From Marinisporobacter sp. (GTDB lineage Bacteria; Bacillota; Clostridia; Peptostreptococcales; Thermotaleaceae), in contig JAOARV010000042.1 in NCBI GenBank assembly GCA_025210395.1, positions 1-64,000 on the forward strand: a stretch of 64,000 nt of DNA. The letters are read 5' to 3'. The notes below the pieces were generated by a model. It had not been told where the DNA came from, ran no database searches, and saw only the letters and a program-made list of their open reading frames with translations. Positions 16,276 to 25,314 of the stretch are shown here, piece by piece (the stretch's first letter is position 1; the number at the start of each line of letters is the position of its first letter). The position numbers were made by a program, and so were the translations under genes.

Positions 16276-16920
16276 ATGAAAAAGAAAACAAAAATAGGAT
16301 TAATAATAGGGGCTGTACTACTAGGGTTAATGGGTTTTATATTTATAGACGTTCATCCAGATGGAACTATTTCATTGGATGGGGATGGATTTTATAAGCG
16401 TCATTTTATGAATAAACAGAAGTTTGTTAATTTAGAAGAAAAGGCTGAGGCGTTAGCAACAAATCCACTTGAAGATAAAAAGGTTCCGGCATTCAAGGCA
16501 AAAGATATGGATGGAAATGAGATAACAGAAAAATTATTTAAAGAGCACAAGCTGACAATGGTTAATATATGGGGAACTTTTTGTGGTCCATGTATCAAGG
16601 AAATGCCAGATTTGGAAAAGCTGTCTAAAGAAATTTCTAAAAAAGATGTGAATCTTGTAGGAATTATTGCAGATGTTAAAAAGGATAAAAATAAAAAAGA
16701 AGCTGAAAATATTATTAAGAAAACGGGTGTAACATATGTTAATCTGATTCCAGATCAGGTATTGCTAGATGAAATCGTTAACAAATTTGATTATGTTCCT
16801 GCATCTATCTTTATAGATCAACAAGGAAATATATTAAAGAAACATGTGGCAGGTGCAAATTCTTATGAAGAGTATCTTGAAATTGTGAATAAACTTTTAG
16901 AAAGAAATAATAATAAATAA
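16276..16920 (+). CDS. TlpA/ResA-like membrane-anchored thioredoxin
   Basis: Thiol-disulfide oxidoreductase of 214 residues, anchored by an N-terminal membrane segment at about residues 6-24 with the domain outside the membrane. The active site is WGTFCGPC with Cys103 and Cys106. The fold continues through IIADVKKD and the cis-Pro region YVPASIFID. Such proteins reduce or supply thiols to extracytoplasmic partners or peroxides. AAAGGAG precedes the ATG. It lies directly before a two-component system and shares its promoter design with the gene after that system. Confidence 0.9.
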   Translation: MKKKTKIGLIIGAVLLGLMGFIFIDVHPDGTISLDGDGFYKRHFMNKQKFVNLEEKAEALATNPLEDKKVPAFKAKDMDGNEITEKLFKEHKLTMVNIWGTFCGPCIKEMPDLEKLSKEISKKDVNLVGIIADVKKDKNKKEAENIIKKTGVTYVNLIPDQVLLDEIVNKFDYVPASIFIDQQGNILKKHVAGANSYEEYLEIVNKLLERNNNK

Positions 16921-16929
16921 AAATAATCT

Positions 16930-16952
16930 TAGAATACTATGATAGTATTCTA
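16930..16952. repeat. Perfect 10-bp hairpin after the TlpA-like gene
   Basis: TAGAATACTA and TAGTATTCTA pair around a 3-base loop just upstream of the terminator. It has no T-run of its own; it may protect the transcript end. Confidence 0.5.
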
Positions 16953-16958
16953 TATGCT

Positions 16959-16992
16959 AAAAAATCTGTAGCGGAGCTACGGATTTTTTAAC
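16959..16992 (+). terminator. Intrinsic terminator of the TlpA-like gene
   Basis: AAAAATCTGTAGC pairs with GCTACGGATTTTT (one G-U) and ends in six T residues, separating this gene from the response regulator. Confidence 0.85.
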
Positions 16993-17057
16993 GATTTTTG
17001 AGAAAGTCTTATGAAATTGAGGTATACTGATAGTAGATAATATAGGAGGGGGATTCA

Positions 17058-17753
17058 ATGAGCAAGGAAAATATTCTTGTTGTAGATGATGAAAAAGAGA
17101 TTAGAGATTTAATAAAGATTTACTTAGAAAATGAAGGATATGATGTGATTTTAGGCTCTAATGGAGAGGAAGCTCTAAAGGTCTTAGAAGATCAAGAAGT
17201 TCATTTGATTATATTGGATATTATGATGCCCAAAATGGACGGGATAAAGGCTTGTATGAAAATTCGAGAAGAAAAAAAGATGCCCATTATCATGCTTTCA
17301 GCAAAAAGTGAAGATATGGATAAGATTATGGGATTGACTACTGGGGCAGATGATTATATGACAAAACCTTTTAATCCATTAGAATTAGTGGCGAGAGTAA
17401 AATCTCAATTGAGAAGATATATAAAACTGAATACAAAAAAGAACGAAAGTGATTCTATCATTGAAATAGATGAATTAAGCATTTACATAGATACTCATGA
17501 AGTAAAAGTAAAAGACAAGAATATAAAGCTTACTCCTACAGAATTTGAGATACTAGAGTTTTTAGCAAGAAATAGGGGAATCGTATTTAGTATAGAGAAG
17601 ATTTATGAACGAGTATGGAAAGAAGCTTTTCATGATGCAAATAATACGGTAATGGTGCATATTCGAAAAATAAGAGAGAAGATTGAAGAAAATCCAAGGA
17701 AGCCCAAGCTCATAAAAACTGTATGGGGAGTGGGATATAAAGTTGAAAAATAA
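17058..17753 (+). CDS. OmpR-family response regulator
   Basis: DNA-binding regulator of 231 residues. In the receiver domain, the acidic pocket DDE is at residues 10-12, the phosphoacceptor Asp54 lies in LDIMMPKMDG and the conserved Lys in TKPFNP near residue 103. A winged-helix domain (about 130-231) ends in TVWGVGYKVEK. The kinase gene overlaps its stop. OmpR-family dimers bind direct repeats about 11 bases apart, which fits the TTAAGA repeats at 16099 and 19276. Confidence 0.95.
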   Translation: MSKENILVVDDEKEIRDLIKIYLENEGYDVILGSNGEEALKVLEDQEVHLIILDIMMPKMDGIKACMKIREEKKMPIIMLSAKSEDMDKIMGLTTGADDYMTKPFNPLELVARVKSQLRRYIKLNTKKNESDSIIEIDELSIYIDTHEVKVKDKNIKLTPTEFEILEFLARNRGIVFSIEKIYERVWKEAFHDANNTVMVHIRKIREKIEENPRKPKLIKTVWGVGYKVEK

Positions 17754-19260
17754 GCTAATAAAGATAGATATAAGGATGTTGATAAATCTTGTGAAGAAGA
17801 GTATTTCTGTATACAAGCTAATGAAGAAAAAGATTACAGGAAATATACGATTAGAACTCATTGGAACCTTTATAATATGTATATTGATTAGTGGATTATT
17901 CTTTTTTACATCTATAGGTGTTATTGGGATTTTTCAAATTCACCCTTATATAAATTATAGTGAGGGTACACGAAATATGCAGAGGAAGGCAGAATCATTA
18001 GTAAGCAAAATATCAAATCAGGACTATAGTATTCAAGATAAAGAAAATATAAAAAAAATAATAGATAGATATGAAGAGGATCATGTAAAAATATTGATTA
18101 CAGATTTAGATGGAAAAGTTAATTACAAAACAAATAATGGGGATGAAATACAAGTAGATCTATATAATGTTATTAAAAATGTTAATGAAAACAGGTATGA
18201 ATATTTACAATATGGGAGAGGTTGTGAGTCTATACAGGAGCAAGTATTCATTTATCCAATAAAATTTAAAGACCAGAGGAGTTATATTATTTTAAAGGGG
18301 GTACCTGACGGAGAAATTAAATATTTTTATGATGATATAGATGTTATTGCTCCTATTATGATTATTATATCTGTAATTTCTTTATTATATCTGTTTTTCA
18401 TTTTAACAAAAAGAAAAGTACAATACATTCAAGAACTATCATATGGTCTCATCGAGATTTCAAAGGGGAATTTAGATTTTAGAATCGTTAAAAAAGGGGA
18501 GGACGAATTAGGTCTACTTGCTCAAAATATCAATCATATGAGTGAATCCCTAAAGAAGAAAATAGAAGAAGAAAGAAGAGCAGAAGCTACAAAAAATGAG
18601 CTGATTACCAATGTATCTCATGACTTAAGGACACCTCTTACGTCTATTATAGGATATTTAGGGTTAATAAAAGAGAAAAGATATAAGAGTGAAGAAGATC
18701 TAGACGAGTATATTCGTATTGCTTTTCATAAATCTGAAAAATTAAAAATCCTCATGGATGATTTATTTGAATATACAAAGGTGGCTAATAAAGGGATAGA
18801 ATTAAATAAAAGAGATGTAAATCTCAATGAATTTTTAGAGCAGTTAATAGAAGAGTTTGTACCTATTTTTGAAGAGAATAACCTTCAATTAGAAAAAAAG
18901 ATAATAGAAGAAACAATAAATATTTTAATAGATCCGGATAAAACTGTAAGAGTATTTGAAAATTTATTGATGAATGCAGTGAAATATAGCTTTAAACCAG
19001 GGAAAATTAAAATAAGTATTTATAAAGATGATCATCATGGAGTCGTTTGTATTCAAAATAAAGGTAAAAACATCCCTGAAGAAGAAATCCCTTATCTATT
19101 TGAAAGGTTTTATAAAGGAGATAAAGCTAGGACATCAGAGGACGAAGGAACGGGTCTTGGACTAGCTATAGCAAAAAATATTGTAGAAATACAAGAAGGA
19201 AATATTTGGGCTACATGCGAGAAAGAAGATATAAGTTTTTTTGTAAGTTTTAAGTGTTAA
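17743..19260 (+). CDS. Membrane sensor histidine kinase
   Basis: Sensor kinase of about 505 residues. Order: membrane segment 1 (about 41-64), an extracytoplasmic sensor (about 65-200), segment 2 (about 201-222), a HAMP linker, a HisKA domain with His293 in SHDLRTPLTS and an ATPase domain with FENLLMNAVKYS and GTGLGLAIAKN. The start is uncertain: TTG 17743 overlaps the regulator gene and follows GGGAG at a long distance; ATG 17821 would remove about 26 residues before segment 1. The sensor contains one Cys (161) and no domain I recognise. It is the partner of the upstream regulator. Confidence 0.92.
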   Translation: MKNKLIKIDIRMLINLVKKSISVYKLMKKKITGNIRLELIGTFIICILISGLFFFTSIGVIGIFQIHPYINYSEGTRNMQRKAESLVSKISNQDYSIQDKENIKKIIDRYEEDHVKILITDLDGKVNYKTNNGDEIQVDLYNVIKNVNENRYEYLQYGRGCESIQEQVFIYPIKFKDQRSYIILKGVPDGEIKYFYDDIDVIAPIMIIISVISLLYLFFILTKRKVQYIQELSYGLIEISKGNLDFRIVKKGEDELGLLAQNINHMSESLKKKIEEERRAEATKNELITNVSHDLRTPLTSIIGYLGLIKEKRYKSEEDLDEYIRIAFHKSEKLKILMDDLFEYTKVANKGIELNKRDVNLNEFLEQLIEEFVPIFEENNLQLEKKIIEETINILIDPDKTVRVFENLLMNAVKYSFKPGKIKISIYKDDHHGVVCIQNKGKNIPEEEIPYLFERFYKGDKARTSEDEGTGLGLAIAKNIVEIQEGNIWATCEKEDISFFVSFKC

Positions 19261-19275
19261 ATAGTTAATGATATT

Positions 19276-19330
19276 TTAAGAAAGTATTAAGATTTTAACA
19301 GGGTTTTTATTAAGATATTTGTTTTATGAT
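19276..19330 (+). promoter_or_regulatory. TTAAGA-repeat promoter of the PmtA-like gene
   Basis: TTAAGA at 19276, 19287 and 19310, with TTAACA at 19295, precede TATGAT at 19325-19330. Spacing matches the promoter at 16099-16153 base for base, and the last 28 bases of the block differ at only two positions. Confidence 0.65.
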
Positions 19331-19386
19331 TGTTTATATGATAAAAGCTATTAATAAAATCAATGAAAAATAGGGAGGATTATGGA

Positions 19387-19947
19387 ATGGAAGTAGCTTC
19401 TTTTTTAAGGAATTATATAAGGTATCCTAGAATGATTGGGGCCATTTGCCCAAGTTCTAGAGCTCTTGCAAAGAAAATGATGGCAAATATAGATTTTGAC
19501 AATGCTAAATGTATTGTAGAGTATGGTCCAGGCACAGGAGTTTTTACAGAAGAATTGATCAAGAGAAAGAGGAAGGATACGGTTTTATTTGTAATGGAAT
19601 TGAATGATGATTTGTATCATTTACTGAAATTGAAATATGGTTATATTAAAAATGTACATATTATTCATGATTCAGCAGAAAAAGCAGACAAATATATAAG
19701 TGTATTTGGATTTAAAGAGGTTGATTATATTGTTTCAGGATTGCCATTTGCAGCCTTTACAGAAGAATTATCAAATGAAATTTTAACAAAAACTGTGGAA
19801 CTATTAAAAAAGGATGGGAAATTTATTACATTTCAGTATACTTTGCTAAAAAGAAATTTAATGAAAAAGTTTTTCAAAGATATTCATATTACCTATGAGG
19901 TAAAAAATATTCCTCCTGCATTTGTATTTAATTGTAAAATCAAATGA
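19387..19947 (+). CDS. SAM-dependent methyltransferase, phospholipid N-methyltransferase/KsgA-like
   Basis: Class I methyltransferase of 186 residues. The SAM motif is VEYGPGTGVFTEEL at about residue 41, the acidic loop is VMELND near 68 and a motif IV-like VSGLPF is near 113. The N terminus (SFLRNYIRYPRMIGAICPSSRALAKKM) is typical of PmtA-like proteins that methylate phosphatidylethanolamine or related lipids; some relatives are annotated as rRNA adenine methylases. ATG 19387 is chosen because AGGGAGGA ends 7 bases upstream; an earlier ATG at 19363 precedes that site. Its promoter resembles that of the TlpA-like gene. Confidence 0.82.
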   Translation: MEVASFLRNYIRYPRMIGAICPSSRALAKKMMANIDFDNAKCIVEYGPGTGVFTEELIKRKRKDTVLFVMELNDDLYHLLKLKYGYIKNVHIIHDSAEKADKYISVFGFKEVDYIVSGLPFAAFTEELSNEILTKTVELLKKDGKFITFQYTLLKRNLMKKFFKDIHITYEVKNIPPAFVFNCKIK

Positions 19948-20271
19948 TTTGAAAAGATATGTGAGTAAGGTATTTATGTAATTCTATAGCTAGAGGCTGT
20001 GAATCTACATTAGAGTTGTTATTTTCCTATAAAAAATTAAAAAGTTAAATTTTAGAAAAAAGCACCCATAAGAGAAGTGCTTTTTTTAGTTTTTATATGA
20101 AGGATTCATCTTATTTACAAATTCAAGAAAACTAACAAAAATATAGGTAAAATCATGGATGTAGAGGACAAGAATGGAGCATTTTTTTAAAAATATTTAC
20201 ATTAACCATTACTATTCGAGGAATTTCGTGTTAAAATAGTCAAAGAATAATTAGGAAGAGTGAGGGCTATT
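19948..20271. other. Intergenic region before the DUF1846 gene
   Basis: Apart from the terminator at 20055-20090 I see no gene or RNA here. The last 80 bases are AT-rich and should hold the promoter of the DUF1846 gene (TTAAAAT near 20231 may be its -10), but no convincing -35 box is visible. Confidence 0.5.
20055..20090 (+). terminator. Intrinsic terminator after the methyltransferase gene
   Basis: AAAAAAGCAC and GTGCTTTTTTT pair around an 11-base loop, followed by a T-run. Confidence 0.75.
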
Positions 20272-21780
20272 ATGAAAAAAGGTTTTGATCCAAAGAAATA
20301 TTTAGAAGAACAATCGAAATTTATACTTGAAAGAGTGAATGATTATGACAAGCTTTATTTAGAGTTTGGAGGGAAACTTTTATTTGATTTACATGCAAAA
20401 AGAGTACTTCCAGGTTTTGATGAAAATGCAAAGATTAAATTGCTTCATAAGTTAAAAGAACAGGTTGAAGTAGTAATTTGTGTTTATGCTGGAGATATTG
20501 AAAGAAATAAAATTCGTGGAGATTTTGGAATCACTTATGATATGGATGTATTAAGATTGATTGATGATTTAAGATCCTATGAGTTAGATGTAAACAGTGT
20601 TGTTATTACTAGATATGATAATCAACCTGCAACTACAGTATTTATGAATAAGCTAGAGAGAAGAGGTATTAAGGTATATACCCATCGTGCAACAAAGGGA
20701 TATCCTACAGATGTAGATATGATTGTGAGTGATGAAGGATATGGCAAAAATCCTTATATTGAAACTACAAAGCCTATTGTGGTTGTAACGGCTCCAGGAC
20801 CAGGTAGTGGGAAACTTGCTACCTGCTTAAGTCAATTATACCATGAACACAAAAGGGGACGTGTGGCAGGATATTCTAAATTTGAAACTTTCCCTGTTTG
20901 GAATGTACCTCTAAAGCATCCATTAAATATTGCTTATGAATCAGCTACAGTAGATTTAAAGGATGTAAATATGATAGATTCTTTCCACTTTGATGCATAC
21001 AATGAGATAGCAGTAAATTATAATCGAGATATTGAAACATTCCCTGTACTTAAGAGAATTATTGAAAAAATTACAGGAGAAGAAGCTGTTTATAAATCAC
21101 CTACAGATATGGGTGTTAATCAAGTGGGATTTGGTATTATTGATGATGAAGTTGTTAAAGAAGCTTCTAGACAAGAAATTATTAGAAGGTATTTTAAAAC
21201 AGGCTGTGAATACAAAAAAGGATATGTAGATTTAGAAACTTTCCATAGAGCAAAGTTAATTATGGAAGAGCTTCATCTTAAAGCCGAGGATCGTAAGGTA
21301 GTTGTTCCAGCTAGAGAAAGAAGTGCTAAGTTAAAGGAAGAGCTATTTAAAAATGAACAATGTTCAGCAGTAGCGCTACAGCTTCATGATGGAACCATAT
21401 TAACAGGAAAAAGCTCAGATACTATGGACGGGGCAGCAGCAGTGATTTTAAATGCTATTAAGTATCTTGCTAATATTACAGATGAGATGCATTTAATTTC
21501 ACCAGTAATTCTAGAGCCAATTATTAATCTAAAATCTAAAACATTTGGTAGCAAGATTACAGCATTAACTTGCGAAGAAATATTAATTGCATTAAGTATT
21601 AGTGCAGCAACAAATCCTATGGCACAAGCAGCTATGGAAAAATTATCTATGCTTAAGGGATGTCAAGCACATTCTACAACTATTTTAAATACAAATGATG
21701 AGCAGACCTTTAGAAAACTAGATATTGATGTTACTTGTGATCCAGAGTATCCATCAGATAGTTTATATTATAATAATTAG
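20272..21780 (+). CDS. DUF1846 domain protein
   Basis: Cytoplasmic protein of 502 residues covering the whole DUF1846 family length. It opens [22 protein letters not shown] and contains the conserved [23 protein letters not shown] segment and a nucleotide-loop-like [20 protein letters not shown] at about residues 173-192. Structures of this family are known but the function is not established; a phosphate or nucleotide ligand is plausible from the Gly/Ser-rich loop. ATG 20272 is preferred to GTG 20260 because GAGGG lies between them. It is monocistronic and followed by the cold-shock leader. Confidence 0.92.
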   Translation: MKKGFDPKKYLEEQSKFILERVNDYDKLYLEFGGKLLFDLHAKRVLPGFDENAKIKLLHKLKEQVEVVICVYAGDIERNKIRGDFGITYDMDVLRLIDDLRSYELDVNSVVITRYDNQPATTVFMNKLERRGIKVYTHRATKGYPTDVDMIVSDEGYGKNPYIETTKPIVVVTAPGPGSGKLATCLSQLYHEHKRGRVAGYSKFETFPVWNVPLKHPLNIAYESATVDLKDVNMIDSFHFDAYNEIAVNYNRDIETFPVLKRIIEKITGEEAVYKSPTDMGVNQVGFGIIDDEVVKEASRQEIIRRYFKTGCEYKKGYVDLETFHRAKLIMEELHLKAEDRKVVVPARERSAKLKEELFKNEQCSAVALQLHDGTILTGKSSDTMDGAAAVILNAIKYLANITDEMHLISPVILEPIINLKSKTFGSKITALTCEEILIALSISAATNPMAQAAMEKLSMLKGCQAHSTTILNTNDEQTFRKLDIDVTCDPEYPSDSLYYNN

Positions 21781-21834
21781 TTTAAATTTCAAATAAAGAA
21801 AAGCACTTATATTAAAGAACTTAATAAAAAGGGC

Positions 21835-21862
21835 TTGAACTATTTTCTATATAGTGTATACT
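21835..21862 (+). promoter_or_regulatory. Promoter of the cold-shock gene
   Basis: TTGAAC (21835-21840) and TATACT (21857-21862) are spaced by 16 bases. Transcription from here gives a leader of about 150 bases, long as usual for csp genes. Confidence 0.7.
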
Positions 21863-21950
21863 GATAGAGAACCTTAATTCATGAGTAAATAATTTATTAG
21901 ATGAATATTTTTCGAACGATCTAAAATTAAGAATAACTTAAGTATAGAGA

Positions 21951-22012
21951 TTTCGAAATTTTTATTGATGATTTATTTTTACAAAGAATTAAAGGAATAA
22001 AAATTTCGGAGG
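21951..22012 (+). promoter_or_regulatory. Candidate RNA thermometer masking the csp ribosome site
   Basis: CGAAATTTTTATT at 21954-21966 is the exact reverse complement of AATAAAAATTTCG at 21996-22008. The helix can extend through T-G, T-A and T-G pairs into the GGAGG at 22008-22012, covering most of it. The stem is 13-16 bp and almost all A-T, with a 29-base loop. An alternative short palindrome, ATTTCGAAAT at 21950, competes with it. Confidence 0.55.
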
Positions 22013-22021
22013 TAGATAAAC

Positions 22022-22219
22022 ATGACAGGTACAGTAAAATGGTTTAACAGCGAAAAAGGATATGGATTCATTACTACAGAAGAAGGAAATGATGTATTCG
22101 CTCATTTCTCACAAATCAATAAAGAAGGATTCAAAACTTTAGAAGAAGGTCAAAACGTAACTTTTGATGTTGTTGAAGGAGCTAAAGGTCCTCAAGCTGA
22201 AAACATTACAGTATTATAA
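22022..22219 (+). CDS. Cold-shock protein (CspA family)
   Basis: Single cold-shock domain of 65 residues, the full family length. It binds single-stranded RNA or DNA and acts as an RNA chaperone in the cytoplasm. RNP1 is KGYGFI at about residues 13-18 and RNP2 is DVFAHF at about 25-30. CGGAGGT lies 9 bases upstream and is part of the stem described at 21951-22012. It is a monocistronic unit ending in a strong terminator. Confidence 0.97.
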   Translation: MTGTVKWFNSEKGYGFITTEEGNDVFAHFSQINKEGFKTLEEGQNVTFDVVEGAKGPQAENITVL

Positions 22220-22233
22220 TTTTAAGAGACGAA

Positions 22234-22269
22234 TAAAAAAACTGGAGAGAGATCTCCAGTTTTTTTTAT
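22234..22269. terminator. Bidirectional terminator between csp and hydE
   Basis: AAAAAACTGGAGA and CTCCAGTTTTTTT pair closely, with A- and T-runs suitable for both convergent genes. Confidence 0.85.
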
Positions 22270-22270
22270 T

Positions 22271-23302
22271 TTATTTTTTAATAGAATCTCCTCTAGTAGT
22301 AGATACTTTTCTTCCTATTAATTTTATGTAATCTTCTACTTCTTTTCTTTCTTCTTTTATGCTTTTCTCATGAATAGTAGAATTAGGATATATTTCATAT
22401 AATTTTCTGTACTTATAGGGTTGGACTTTACGCATGATAACGTTAGCACCTGTATAAAAAGCATTTTTACGATCTTTTATATTAGTTACCTCAAGAGAGG
22501 TGGTAGTAGGTAAATAGGGGCTTTTTAATAAAATTCTCGTAAGGGCAAGGGCTTTTAGAGTCAGATAGCAGCTTCCTACAGGATGATTTTGAAGCTTTGT
22601 TTTAGGATGGGGAATAAAAGGACCTATTCCTGCCATATCCACATCTAGCTCCTTTAAAAGCAGTATATCCTTCGCGAGTGTTTTTAAGGTTTGACCAGGA
22701 AGTCCAATCATAAAACCACTACCTATTTGATAGCCTAGCTCTTTAAGGTTTTTTAAACACTTCATTCTGTTTTTGAAGGAAGAATGAGGGTGAAGAGAAT
22801 TATATAAAGCTTCATCTGCTGTTTCATGTTTGATAAGGAATCGATCAGCGCCATCTAATTTCCACTGTTTGTATGTATCATAATCTCTTTCTCCAATGCT
22901 TAAGGTGATAGCAATATCACCAAATTTTTTGATTTCTTGAAGGATATAAGATATTTTTTCAGTAGTGTACCAAGGGTCTTCTCCAGATTGAAGAACTATG
23001 GTTCGATAACCAGTTAGATATGCTTTTTTTGCATAATCAATGATTTCTTCAGGTCTCATACGATATCTATCTAATGTAGTATTTTGTTTATTGATCCCAC
23101 AATAGGAGCAATCACACCTACAATGATTTGAAAATTCAATAATAGCTCTTAGATGAATTTCGTCACCACAGTAGCTTTTTCTTAATTGATTGGCTACAGA
23201 GAATAAATAAGCATCACAATCAAAATGTAATATATTTACCAGTTCATCTATACTTCCTTGAGAAGTTTTTATGATTTTATCAATGATTTTTTGTGTATTC
23301 AT
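22271..23302 (-). CDS. hydE: [FeFe]-hydrogenase H-cluster maturase, radical SAM protein
   Basis: Radical SAM enzyme of about 343 residues that helps build the dithiolate bridge of the hydrogenase H-cluster. The CxxxCxxC motif is Cys61, Cys65 and Cys68 in NHCRCDCSYCGI. Other HydE landmarks are LQSGEDPW, FMIGLPGQT and GIGPFIPHP. ATG at 23302 is chosen because GGAGGACTAT precedes it on the minus strand; a TTG four codons upstream is less likely. hydF, hydG and the hydrogenase are not in this window, so hydE is encoded apart from them. Confidence 0.93.
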   Translation of the reverse strand: MNTQKIIDKIIKTSQGSIDELVNILHFDCDAYLFSVANQLRKSYCGDEIHLRAIIEFSNHCRCDCSYCGINKQNTTLDRYRMRPEEIIDYAKKAYLTGYRTIVLQSGEDPWYTTEKISYILQEIKKFGDIAITLSIGERDYDTYKQWKLDGADRFLIKHETADEALYNSLHPHSSFKNRMKCLKNLKELGYQIGSGFMIGLPGQTLKTLAKDILLLKELDVDMAGIGPFIPHPKTKLQNHPVGSCYLTLKALALTRILLKSPYLPTTTSLEVTNIKDRKNAFYTGANVIMRKVQPYKYRKLYEIYPNSTIHEKSIKEERKEVEDYIKLIGRKVSTTRGDSIKK

Positions 23303-23802
23303 ATAGTCCTCCAAGTCCCTTGTTATTTAGATTCAATAATTATAGATATTTCAACAAAAACATGGATTTATGATAAATTCTTAGAACGCTTTTACGAAGT
23401 CTGCAGGATCATCATAAATTTAATATATAAATAAGAAATATATAGAACCCTTAATATAGAAATTTTACTTTTTATTATAATATCATTCAATACGTTGCTG
23501 GTAAAGGATTTTAAAGTTTATTTTTGTATGAAATTATTGTGAAATTTGTATGAAAAAGTGTTTATAAAATTTGATTAAAATTATGTTGAAGTGGAGTATT
23601 CTTTTGCTAGTAAGAAATACTCTTATTTCATATTAGATTTTTTAAAATAAGATTTAATTTTATAAAGAAAAAAGAATAAGTAAGAAAAGAGATGGGTATA
23701 TTCTTTGTTAAAGGAAATTTTTTTATTATTTTTAGATATGCACTTGTGGTCATTGGCATCATATGATATGATTCTGTGTTGAACAAGGAAGGGGATATGG
23801 CT
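23303..23802. other. AT-rich intergenic region between hydE and the PHP gene
   Basis: About 500 bases between two divergent genes. The only structure I see is an imperfect hairpin, GAGTATTCTT with AAGAAATACTC at about 23597-23628, without a good T-run, and the small palindrome ATCATATGAT near 23758. No open frame, RNA gene or clear promoter is supported. Confidence 0.4.
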
Positions 23803-24558
23803 ATGAAATTTGTATTAGATACCCATTGTCACACGATTGCTAGTGGACATGCATATAGTACCGTACATGATTTGGTAAGAGAAGCTAAAAATGTAGGAAT
23901 CAAAATGTTTGCCCTCACAGATCATGGACCAGCAATGCCAGGAGGACCTCATATATATCATATAAAGAATCAAAAGGTGATACCGAGAGTGATGGATGGT
24001 ATATTTGTACTTAGAGGAGTAGAAGTAAATATTATTAATGAAAATGGAGAACTTGATATAAGTAATGATGTTTTAGAAGAGTTAGATATTGTTATTGCAA
24101 GTTTGCATAATGTTTGTATAAGGTCAAAAAGTAAAGAAGAAAACACAAATACATTAATAAAAGCTATGAAAAATAAATATATAGATATTATTGCACATCC
24201 AGGAAATCCTCTATTTCCTATAGATGAAGAAAGGGTACTAGAAGAAGCTAAAAAAAATAATATATTGATAGAAATCAATAATAGTTCTTTTGGGAAGAGT
24301 AGACCAGGAAGTAAACATATCTGTACGAGAATAGCAAAATTAGCCAAAAAGCTAGATGTAAAAATAGCTGTGGGTTCGGATACACATATTGCGAATCAAT
24401 TAGGTAGATTTGACTATGTGGAGGAAATGTTTGAAGAGATTCATATGCCAGAGGAATTAGTAATCAATACGTCTATGGATAAATTACTAAATTTTTTAGA
24501 AGAGAAGGAAAAAAAATATATCCAAGATTTTAAAAATATACTAGAAGGAGAAAAATAA
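23803..24558 (+). CDS. PHP-domain phosphoesterase (YcdX-like)
   Basis: Metal-dependent phosphatase/phosphoesterase of about 251 residues. The metal ligands of the PHP fold are visible: HCH in LDTHCHTIASGH near residue 7, DHGP near 41, the Glu in GVEVNI near 72, the SLHN motif near 100, HPGNP near 132 and SDTH near 192. It resembles the trinuclear-zinc YcdX family; the substrate is unknown. ATG 23803 sits 8 bases after GGGG; ATG 23797 is also possible. It stands alone, ending in the terminator at 24566. Confidence 0.88.
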   Translation: MKFVLDTHCHTIASGHAYSTVHDLVREAKNVGIKMFALTDHGPAMPGGPHIYHIKNQKVIPRVMDGIFVLRGVEVNIINENGELDISNDVLEELDIVIASLHNVCIRSKSKEENTNTLIKAMKNKYIDIIAHPGNPLFPIDEERVLEEAKKNNILIEINNSSFGKSRPGSKHICTRIAKLAKKLDVKIAVGSDTHIANQLGRFDYVEEMFEEIHMPEELVINTSMDKLLNFLEEKEKKYIQDFKNILEGEK

Positions 24559-24565
24559 GTTTGTA

Positions 24566-24603
24566 GGAGTATCTGTTTTTAACAACGGATGCTCTTTTTT
24601 TAT
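24566..24603 (+). terminator. Intrinsic terminator after the PHP gene
   Basis: GAGTATCTGTT pairs with AACGGATGCTC using two G-U pairs and is followed by eight T residues. Confidence 0.75.
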
Positions 24604-24683
24604 GTTCTCATTCAAGGGAAAAAAGATGTTAAATTTAGGTTCAATAGAAAATGGAATTGACAAAAATAGTTTAGGATGATAAC

Positions 24684-24707
24684 ATATATTCAACAAGTAG
24701 AATATAT
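24684..24707. promoter_or_regulatory. Candidate PadR operator
   Basis: ATATATTC and GAATATAT form an exact inverted repeat with an 8-base spacer, 43 bases before the PadR start. Autorepression of the PadR-flavoprotein operon is the simplest reading. Confidence 0.5.
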
Positions 24708-24749
24708 AACAAATAGAATAGATGGTTAAGTGTAGAGGGAGTGCTAAGA

Positions 24750-25310
24750 ATGTCATTAAAACATGGAATTTTAGGATTGTTAACGTATAGATCCATGAGT
24801 GGATATGATTTGATGAGAGTCTTTAAAGAATCAATTAATTTCTTTTGGACAGCTCAAACAAGTCAGATCTATAGAGATTTGGATAATCTTGAAAAAAAGG
24901 GATTTGTAAAAAGTAGAATGGTTGTTCAAGATAAAAAACCTAATAAAAAAATTTATGAAATCACAAAGGAAGGAAAAGAAGAATTTATCAAGTGGATCAA
25001 TAAGTCAGCTATAAAAGAAATGAGTACCATAAGAGATGGATTTTTAATGAAGATATTTTTTGGAGCAACAGCTGATTTTAAAAAATTAAAAGAAACTATA
25101 GAAACGTATAAAGCCTTCAATGAAGAAGAATATAAAAGGCTACAACAAGTAAATGAAGAATTGGGAAAATTTGAAAGACTTGTAAATGATAAAAAAGAAT
25201 CGATTTTCTGGAAACTAACCATAGACAAAGGTCTTTTGAGCATAAAGGGAAATATAGAGTGGGCAAATCATGCATTAAAGACGATTGAAGAAATTTCAAG
25301 GGAGGAGTGA
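24750..25310 (+). CDS. PadR-family transcriptional regulator
   Basis: Winged-helix regulator of 186 residues. The N-terminal PadR domain begins LKHGILGLLTYRSMSGYDLMRVF and contains QIYRDLDNLEKKGFV as recognition helix and wing. The C-terminal half is the longer helical PadR-C (Vir-like) dimerisation domain. ATG 24750 has GAGGGAG 8 bases upstream; GTG 24741 overlaps that site. The stop is 4 bases from the next start, so the two genes form one operon, presumably repressed by this protein until a ligand binds. Confidence 0.9.
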   Translation: MSLKHGILGLLTYRSMSGYDLMRVFKESINFFWTAQTSQIYRDLDNLEKKGFVKSRMVVQDKKPNKKIYEITKEGKEEFIKWINKSAIKEMSTIRDGFLMKIFFGATADFKKLKETIETYKAFNEEEYKRLQQVNEELGKFERLVNDKKESIFWKLTIDKGLLSIKGNIEWANHALKTIEEISREE

Positions 25311-25314
25311 TAGG

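Noticed and set aside
23597-23628. Imperfect hairpin in the region upstream of the PHP gene
   Set aside because: No T-run, no gene to terminate and no recognised RNA motif; kept only as a note on the intergenic region.
25117-25299. Reverse-strand open frames inside PadR and the fusion gene
   Set aside because: Low-complexity shadows of the forward genes without ribosome sites.
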